Origin: E44-bin32 sp034430595
Lineage (GTDB): Bacteria; Chloroflexota; Anaerolineae; Anaerolineales; E44-bin32
Length of the DNA: 64,000 nt
Direction of reading: 5' to 3'
Assembly (NCBI GenBank): GCA_034430595.1
Contig: DAOUEL010000078.1
Coordinates: 62,001-126,000 of the forward strand
Below, in pieces: positions 59,705-64,000 of this stretch (positions are counted from its first letter, which is position 1; every line of letters starts with the position of its first letter). Both the position numbers and the translations under genes were made by a program. A model generated the notes under the pieces. It did no database searches and was not told where the DNA came from. It was given only the letters and a program-made list of their open reading frames with translations.

Positions 59705-60957
59705 GGTGCTGGATCCAGGCGCTGAACGCTCCCGTTTAAATCGGCAAGATAGACTCTTCCGGCAGAGTCAACGCCAAACGAGCTGATCTGGAATACAGTT
59801 TCCCATAGTTGCGCGTGCAGCCAACCACCCGCTCCATCAGGGCGCAAGCCCCAGATCCGGCCGCTGCAGAAATCACCATACAGATAGACCCCGGACCAAT
59901 AAGGCAGCCGCTCATCCCGAATGACCACTCCGCCGGTCACTGCACAGCCAAGGGAATGATCGTATTCGGCGATGGGGTCGAGCATCCCCGGCCCGGCGCT
60001 TCCGGCGTAGGCCAGCGTCCCCTCACGCAGGTTCCAGCCATAGTTCCGCCCGCCATCTGCTCCGGCTGGTTCAAAGTCGATTTCCTCCATGCTGCCCTGG
60101 CCGACATCGCCGATGTACAGGTCCCCGCTGAACGAGTCAAAAGCGATGCGCCAGGGGTTGCGCAGCCCATAAGCCCAGATCTCGGGCTGGCCGCTTCCAC
60201 CAGCGAAGGGGTTATCCGCCGGAATGGCATAAGGATCACCCCCATCGACGTCCAGGCGTAAGATCGCCCCCAGCAGGGTGTCGGGCCTTTGGCCGTTGCC
60301 CTGTGGATCGCCGGCCGACCCCCCGTCACCCATTCCAATATAAAGATAGCCATCCGGGCCGAAGGCGAGCACACCACCGTTATGGTTGCCGTAGGGTTGA
60401 TCGATTTGTAGCAGGTTCGCCTCGCTGGAGGGGTCAGCCCGGTTTGGATCTTCGCTGACCCGGTAGCGGACGATGTGAGTTGTGCCGCCTGTTCCGGTGT
60501 AATCGAGGTAAAAGAACCCATTCTCCGCGTAGCGCGGGTGGAAAGCTAATCCGAGCAGCCCCTGCTCGTTGCCGCGGTCTTCGACCTTCGAGCGGATATC
60601 GAGGTAGGGTTCGGGCAGCCGCTCCCCGTCCTGCAGGATCCAGATCATCCCGCGCTGCTCGACGATGAAGAGCCGTCCGTCCCCGGAATTCGTCACCACG
60701 ACCGGGCGCGTGAATCCATCGACCACCCGGGTCCAAACGGTGGAGTTCGGCCTCGGGATCTCGGGGACAGCCGCCGCACCTGGGCTGGCGGGAATCGACA
60801 TTGCGCTGGGCGTGACTACACTTGCGGTCGCTGGCAGCGGTAGGAATGAGGTCGCGGATGGGGGGATGTCTGGCGTGCTTCCTACCGCCGGGGCGCAGGC
60901 AGCAAGTGCGAGTGCGAAAACGATAAGGGCCAACCGGTTACTTAGCATGGGTACCAT
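59701..60957 (-). CDS. PQQ-dependent sugar dehydrogenase-like lipoprotein
   Basis: 418 residues. Lipoprotein signal ends in LALAACA, then a linker and a six-bladed propeller: LLGLAFHPRYAENGFFYLDY, GNHNGGVLAFGPDGYLYIGMG, and YGLRNPWRIAFD are characteristic of the YliI/soluble glucose dehydrogenase family. It would oxidise sugars with PQQ, outside the cell. Start: ATG 60957 or ATG 60948, both without Shine-Dalgarno. Confidence 0.88.
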   Translation of the reverse strand: MVPMLSNRLALIVFALALAACAPAVGSTPDIPPSATSFLPLPATASVVTPSAMSIPASPGAAAVPEIPRPNSTVWTRVVDGFTRPVVVTNSGDGRLFIVEQRGMIWILQDGERLPEPYLDIRSKVEDRGNEQGLLGLAFHPRYAENGFFYLDYTGTGGTTHIVRYRVSEDPNRADPSSEANLLQIDQPYGNHNGGVLAFGPDGYLYIGMGDGGSAGDPQGNGQRPDTLLGAILRLDVDGGDPYAIPADNPFAGGSGQPEIWAYGLRNPWRIAFDSFSGDLYIGDVGQGSMEEIDFEPAGADGGRNYGWNLREGTLAYAGSAGPGMLDPIAEYDHSLGCAVTGGVVIRDERLPYWSGVYLYGDFCSGRIWGLRPDGAGGWLHAQLWETVFQISSFGVDSAGRVYLADLNGSVQRLDPAP

Positions 60958-60976
60958 CCAGCGTACGAGTATCGCT

Positions 60977-60986
60977 TACAATTGTA
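60977..60986. promoter_or_regulatory. Divergent -10 boxes sharing a palindrome
   Basis: TACAATTGTA contains TACAAT on plus (60977-60982) and on minus (60981-60986), serving the CysQ-like and the sugar-dehydrogenase genes. The -35 regions are weak. Confidence 0.5.
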
Positions 60987-61024
60987 CCGTGCTGAACCGA
61001 GCGCATCATGCCGGAGGATGATCC

Positions 61025-62035
61025 GTGTTCACCCGCTATTCCAAAGAAGCCGAATTCGCCCTGAGCGCCGTTCGCACCACGGCCGAATTGTGCCGTTCGA
61101 TCCAGCAGGAGATGGTCACGCCGGCGCTCTCCAAGTCGGATCATTCGCCGGTAACAGTCGCCGATTTTGCCAGCCAGGCCGTCTTTGCCAGCATGCTGCT
61201 GGAGCATTTCCCACAGGATGCACTCGTAGCGGAGGAGGACAGCCGGGTGCTGCAGCAGGCGCAGCAAGCGCAGACCCTGAAGGCAGTTACCGCTTATGTC
61301 GGGCGTCTCCTGCCACAGGCGGATTCGGATCAAGTCTGTCGCTGGATTGATCACGGCACCGGGGGGGCAGCGCGGCGCTTCTGGACCTGCGATCCGATCG
61401 ACGGCACGAAAGGTTTTCTGCGCGGCGATCAATATGTCACTGCGCTGGCGTTGATCGTCGATGGGAAGGTGGAAGTGGCTGCCCTGGGCTGCCCGAACCT
61501 GAAGGCAAATCTGCAGCCCGCGATCGGCGGGAGCGGGTGCGCGGTGATCGCCGTGCGGGGCGAGGGCGCCTGGTCGACGCCGCTGAAGGGTGAGGAAGCG
61601 CGCAAATTGAACGTTTCAGCGGTCGATGACCCGGGGAACGCACGCGTCCTGCGGTCCTTCGAATCGGGGCATACCGACAGCTCGAAGATCGAAGCGCTCC
61701 TGAGTACCCTCGGCATCGCGGCCGAACCCGTTTTAATGGACAGCCAGGCCAAGTACGCTCTCCTTGCAGGTGGTTCGGGTGAGCTGCTGTTCCGGCTTCT
61801 CTCGCCTGGCCAGCCTGATTACCGTGAAAAGATCTGGGATCAGGCAGCCGGTTCTTTGGTCGTCGAAGAGGCTGGAGGGCGGGTGACCGACCTGCGCGGA
61901 CAGCCTCTCGATTTCACTCGCGGGCGACAGCTGACTGCGAATTTCGGTGTGTTAGCCTCGAATGGCCAGCTGCACCAGGCGGCGCTCGACGCAATTCGCG
62001 CGGTCGGCGCCGATCGGCGGCCGGAGCAAGCGTGA
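61025..62035 (+). CDS. 3'(2'),5'-bisphosphate nucleotidase, HAL2/CysQ-like
   Basis: 336 residues of the inositol-monophosphatase superfamily. VAEEDS (68-73) and CDPIDGTKGFLRGDQY (122-137; Asp123, Asp126) bind the catalytic metals, and IWDQAAGSLVVEEAGG is the C-terminal motif; KGFLRG is typical of the PAP phosphatases. GTG 61025 has GGAGG 7 bases upstream. Overlaps the GT39-like gene (GTGA). Confidence 0.88.
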   Translation: MFTRYSKEAEFALSAVRTTAELCRSIQQEMVTPALSKSDHSPVTVADFASQAVFASMLLEHFPQDALVAEEDSRVLQQAQQAQTLKAVTAYVGRLLPQADSDQVCRWIDHGTGGAARRFWTCDPIDGTKGFLRGDQYVTALALIVDGKVEVAALGCPNLKANLQPAIGGSGCAVIAVRGEGAWSTPLKGEEARKLNVSAVDDPGNARVLRSFESGHTDSSKIEALLSTLGIAAEPVLMDSQAKYALLAGGSGELLFRLLSPGQPDYREKIWDQAAGSLVVEEAGGRVTDLRGQPLDFTRGRQLTANFGVLASNGQLHQAALDAIRAVGADRRPEQA

Positions 62036-63531
62036 AAGCACGCCTGCCGGCGGCGCTGGCATTAACGCTGGCGCTGCTTGCGACAGCCCTCACGGCCTAT
62101 CTCTCTACAACCGTCTTCGAGCGCATTCCACACCTTGAGGATGAATTCGCCAATCTCTGGCAGGCTGAGGTATTTGTTCAAGGCAAGTTGAGCCTGCCCT
62201 CTCCAGAAGCAACCCACTCTTATCTCGTGCCCTTCGTGGTCGACTACCAGGGCCAGCGCTTTGGCAAGTACCCGCCCGGCTGGCCGGCGGCGCTTTCGCT
62301 CGGCGTGCGAGCAGGAGCGAGTTGGATGGTGAATCCACTGCTGGCCGGCCTGGCGGTCTGGCTCGCCTTCCGCCTCGCTTCGAAGCTGCTCGGCGAGTGG
62401 CCGGGAGTCCTGGCGGCGCTGTTGCTGCTCAGCTCGCCGATGTTCCTGATGTTATCCAGTTCGATGATGTCGCACACTTTCAGCCTGGTCCTGGGGCTGA
62501 TCTTCACCCTGGTATGGCTGGATCTCTTCCCACGCCAGGACCGGGCCCGGTTGAGACGAGCTGCGTCCACGTGCCTGCTTGTGGTCCTGGCCGGGCTGTC
62601 GCTCGGTCTGCTGGCGTTGAGCAGGCCCTGGACGGCCGCCGCGCTGGCCACGCCCTTTGTGATCCATGGCGCTGTTCGATTGGTGCGTGGTGGAAAAAAT
62701 GAACGCATCCAACTGCTGACGGTAGCCGGGCTGGCCGGCCTGCTGGCGGCATGTGTTCCGCTCTGGCAGTACGCCGTGACCGGGAGCCCATGGCTCAACC
62801 CCTACACGCTTTGGTGGCCCTACGACCGCCTTGGTTTTGGACCTGGAATCGGGGTGACAGAGAGTGGACACAGCCTGTATTGGGCGCTGTACAACACCCG
62901 CTTCAGTCTGCGGGCTGGACTGCACGACCTGTTCGGTTGGCCGTTCATCTCTTGGATCTTTTTACCCTTCGGACTGGTCGCGTTGCGGCATGACCGCCGG
63001 GCGTGGTTGCTGCTGGGCATCCCGCTGGCTCTGATCGCCTTTTATGCTGCGTACTGGATCGGATCCTGGCTGTTCGGGCCGCGATATTACGCCGAGGCGC
63101 TGCCGGCACTGGCACTTTTCAGCGCGGCCGGGATCGCTTGGCTCGGCGGGTGGATCGGAAGACGTACTTCAGCCCGGCACTTTCGAAGGCTGGCCATTTT
63201 TGGATTAACAACGCTGCTGCTGGTGGTTGATGCTCTCTGGTATATCCCGGCTCGTGTCGGCGGGATGCGCGGCCTGTACCATATCACCCGGGCGCCATCC
63301 GAACAGATCGCGGCGCAAAACCTGGGACACGCTCTGATCATCGTCCACGCCGATCGCTGGTTCCAGTATGCGCAGCTGCTGCCGCTCGTGCCGCCATTTT
63401 CGGACAGCGACTTGCGCATCGCCTGGAGCCGGAACGCGGAAACGGATGCGATCTTGAGTGAAGCGGAAGTCAATCGAACGATCTATGAGTACGATGTAGT
63501 GCGACACGAGCTAACGCTTCATACGCCGTGA
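62032..63531 (+). CDS. GT39-like membrane glycosyltransferase or relative
   Basis: 499 residues with about 11 helices. The first outer loop has HLEDEFANLWQAEVF, with the acidic pair of GT-C enzymes such as PMT/ArnT, followed by YPPGWPAALSLG, typical of GT39 proteins. The helix pattern ends in a soluble C-terminal part. Sugar donor, probably a polyprenyl-phosphate sugar, and acceptor are unknown. Confidence 0.75.
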   Translation: MKARLPAALALTLALLATALTAYLSTTVFERIPHLEDEFANLWQAEVFVQGKLSLPSPEATHSYLVPFVVDYQGQRFGKYPPGWPAALSLGVRAGASWMVNPLLAGLAVWLAFRLASKLLGEWPGVLAALLLLSSPMFLMLSSSMMSHTFSLVLGLIFTLVWLDLFPRQDRARLRRAASTCLLVVLAGLSLGLLALSRPWTAAALATPFVIHGAVRLVRGGKNERIQLLTVAGLAGLLAACVPLWQYAVTGSPWLNPYTLWWPYDRLGFGPGIGVTESGHSLYWALYNTRFSLRAGLHDLFGWPFISWIFLPFGLVALRHDRRAWLLLGIPLALIAFYAAYWIGSWLFGPRYYAEALPALALFSAAGIAWLGGWIGRRTSARHFRRLAIFGLTTLLLVVDALWYIPARVGGMRGLYHITRAPSEQIAAQNLGHALIIVHADRWFQYAQLLPLVPPFSDSDLRIAWSRNAETDAILSEAEVNRTIYEYDVVRHELTLHTP

Positions 63532-63569
63532 GTGCTAAGAAGTCTTAACCCTCCAGCTCGGTTTCTACC

Positions 63570-63575
63570 TATAAT
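63570..63575 (+). promoter_or_regulatory. -10 box for a leaderless response-regulator mRNA
   Basis: TATAAT ends 6 bases before ATG 63582; no Shine-Dalgarno. A TTAACC at 63545-63550 is the only -35-like sequence, with a long 19-bp spacer. Confidence 0.55.
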
Positions 63576-63581
63576 CTGTTC

Positions 63582-64000
63582 ATGCCGATGATCTTAATCG
63601 TCGAAGACGACGCTACGCTGCGCGAGACGATCGCCCTCAACTTGCGCTCGGAGGGTTATGAGGTTCAAACCGCCGGCGATGGTGAAACGGGGTTGAGGAG
63701 CGCACGTGAACTCTCACCTGATCTGATCATCCTCGACGTCATGCTGCCAGAATTAGATGGTCTGACGGTATGCCGGGTGCTGCGCAAGGAGAGCCAGGTG
63801 CCGATCATCTTGCTCACGGCGCGCGGCATGGAGACCGACAAGATTATCGGCCTGGAGAGCGGGGCTGATGATTACATCGTCAAACCATTCTCGTTGGGCG
63901 AATTCCTGGCCCGGGTCCGGGCTGCACTGCGGCGGGGAGAGACGGTGCAGCCTGGAACCGAAATCCAGGCGGGTGAACTGCGCCTGGATTTGATCGCCCG
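63582..64000 (+). CDS. OmpR-type response regulator (partial)
   Basis: The first 139 or so residues are in the window. Receiver domain: acidic D9 and D10, phospho-acceptor Asp52 (LIILDVMLP), Thr79 (LLTARG) and Lys101 (YIVKPFS). The linker ALRRGETVQPGTEIQAGELRL leads into the OmpR winged helix, which is cut by the window end. Likely partner kinase lies downstream. Confidence 0.93.
   Translation, partial: MPMILIVEDDATLRETIALNLRSEGYEVQTAGDGETGLRSARELSPDLIILDVMLPELDGLTVCRVLRKESQVPIILLTARGMETDKIIGLESGADDYIVKPFSLGEFLARVRAALRRGETVQPGTEIQAGELRLDLIA

Noticed and set aside
1..64000. CRISPR arrays, tRNA or rRNA genes, transposases, phage genes
   Set aside because: I looked for regularly spaced repeats, TPsiC-like GTTCGAATC arms with partners, and integrase or transposase proteins and found none that hold up.

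Overview
The window is a dense piece of bacterial chromosome, roughly 58-60% GC, with about 69 protein genes on both strands and no rRNA, tRNA, CRISPR array, insertion sequence or phage block that I could see. The gene mix (PdxS/PdxT vitamin B6 synthesis, an R3H/AAA ATPase, PspC/LiaF-like membrane proteins, an F420-type LLM oxidoreductase, orphan PEP/pyruvate-binding and translation-factor-like proteins, a 91-residue L35) fits a Chloroflexota bacterium, most likely class Anaerolineae. That assignment is inference from gene content; no marker RNA is present. The housekeeping promoters I can read are ordinary sigma-70 type (TTGACA / TATAAT, 17-18 bp spacers), and several genes sit so close to a -10 box that their mRNAs are probably leaderless.

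Layout. 1-6.5 kb (+): end of lipA, a YcaQ-family glycosylase, then hydrolase, thioesterase, LLM oxidoreductase and M19 dipeptidase genes that overlap by a few bases. 6.7-15.5 kb: ferredoxin-NADP reductase, rhomboid protease and gmk on minus, fmdB-like on plus, then a long minus-strand run pdxS / flavin-binding protein / pdxT / GNAT-like / R3H-AAA ATPase / tmk / SGNH hydrolase. 15.6-26.7 kb (mostly +): YtrA-type GntR regulator, stomatin-like protein, a perfect parS site, YhfC-type protease, ABC exporter, methyltransferase, ArsR regulator divergent from a phosphoribosyltransferase, a LiaI/PspC/LiaF-like envelope cassette, a sulfite-oxidase-like molybdoenzyme and pcm. 26.7-44.8 kb (mostly -): PEP/pyruvate-binding protein, dnaN, two GAF histidine kinases, MFS transporter, metal-dependent hydrolase, nth, icd, galE, uvrD/pcrA-type helicase, DUF711, TrmH-type methylase, macro-domain protein. 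45.5-48.6 kb (-): infC-rpmI-rplT and an ECF sigma factor with its partner gene. 48.9-64 kb: an unusual DNA-repair-like cassette, plsC, acetyltransferases, a putatively DNA-damage-controlled regulator, a Gmad2 lipoprotein set, a PQQ-type sugar dehydrogenase, a HAL2/CysQ-like phosphatase, a GT39-like membrane protein and the start of an OmpR-type response regulator.

The most interesting region is 49.4-52.9 kb: three minus-strand genes encode a small RecA-like protein with a degraded Walker A motif and a C-terminal QLRLF (sliding-clamp type) motif, a small helical protein, and a 789-residue family-B DNA polymerase whose motif C has lost the catalytic aspartate (YVDGLW instead of YxDTDS). Upstream lies a one-mismatch copy of the GAAC-N4-GTTC SOS box, placed in the spacer of a candidate promoter. 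A perfect copy of the same box, sharing 12 identical bases, sits in the spacer of a fully consensus promoter 4.3 kb away (57180-57208), driving a protein that joins a ribbon-helix-helix-like segment to a LuxR helix-turn-helix, with an AAC(3)-like acetyltransferase gene behind it. My inference is a damage-inducible cassette, analogous in design to ImuA-ImuB-DnaE2 but built on an inactivated PolB, plus a second LexA-controlled unit.

Other points: infC appears to start at ATC behind a perfect Shine-Dalgarno, as expected for IF3 autocontrol; a 16/16 parS site suggests the chromosome origin domain may be near; dnaN stands alone, without dnaA, behind a promoter rich in palindromes.
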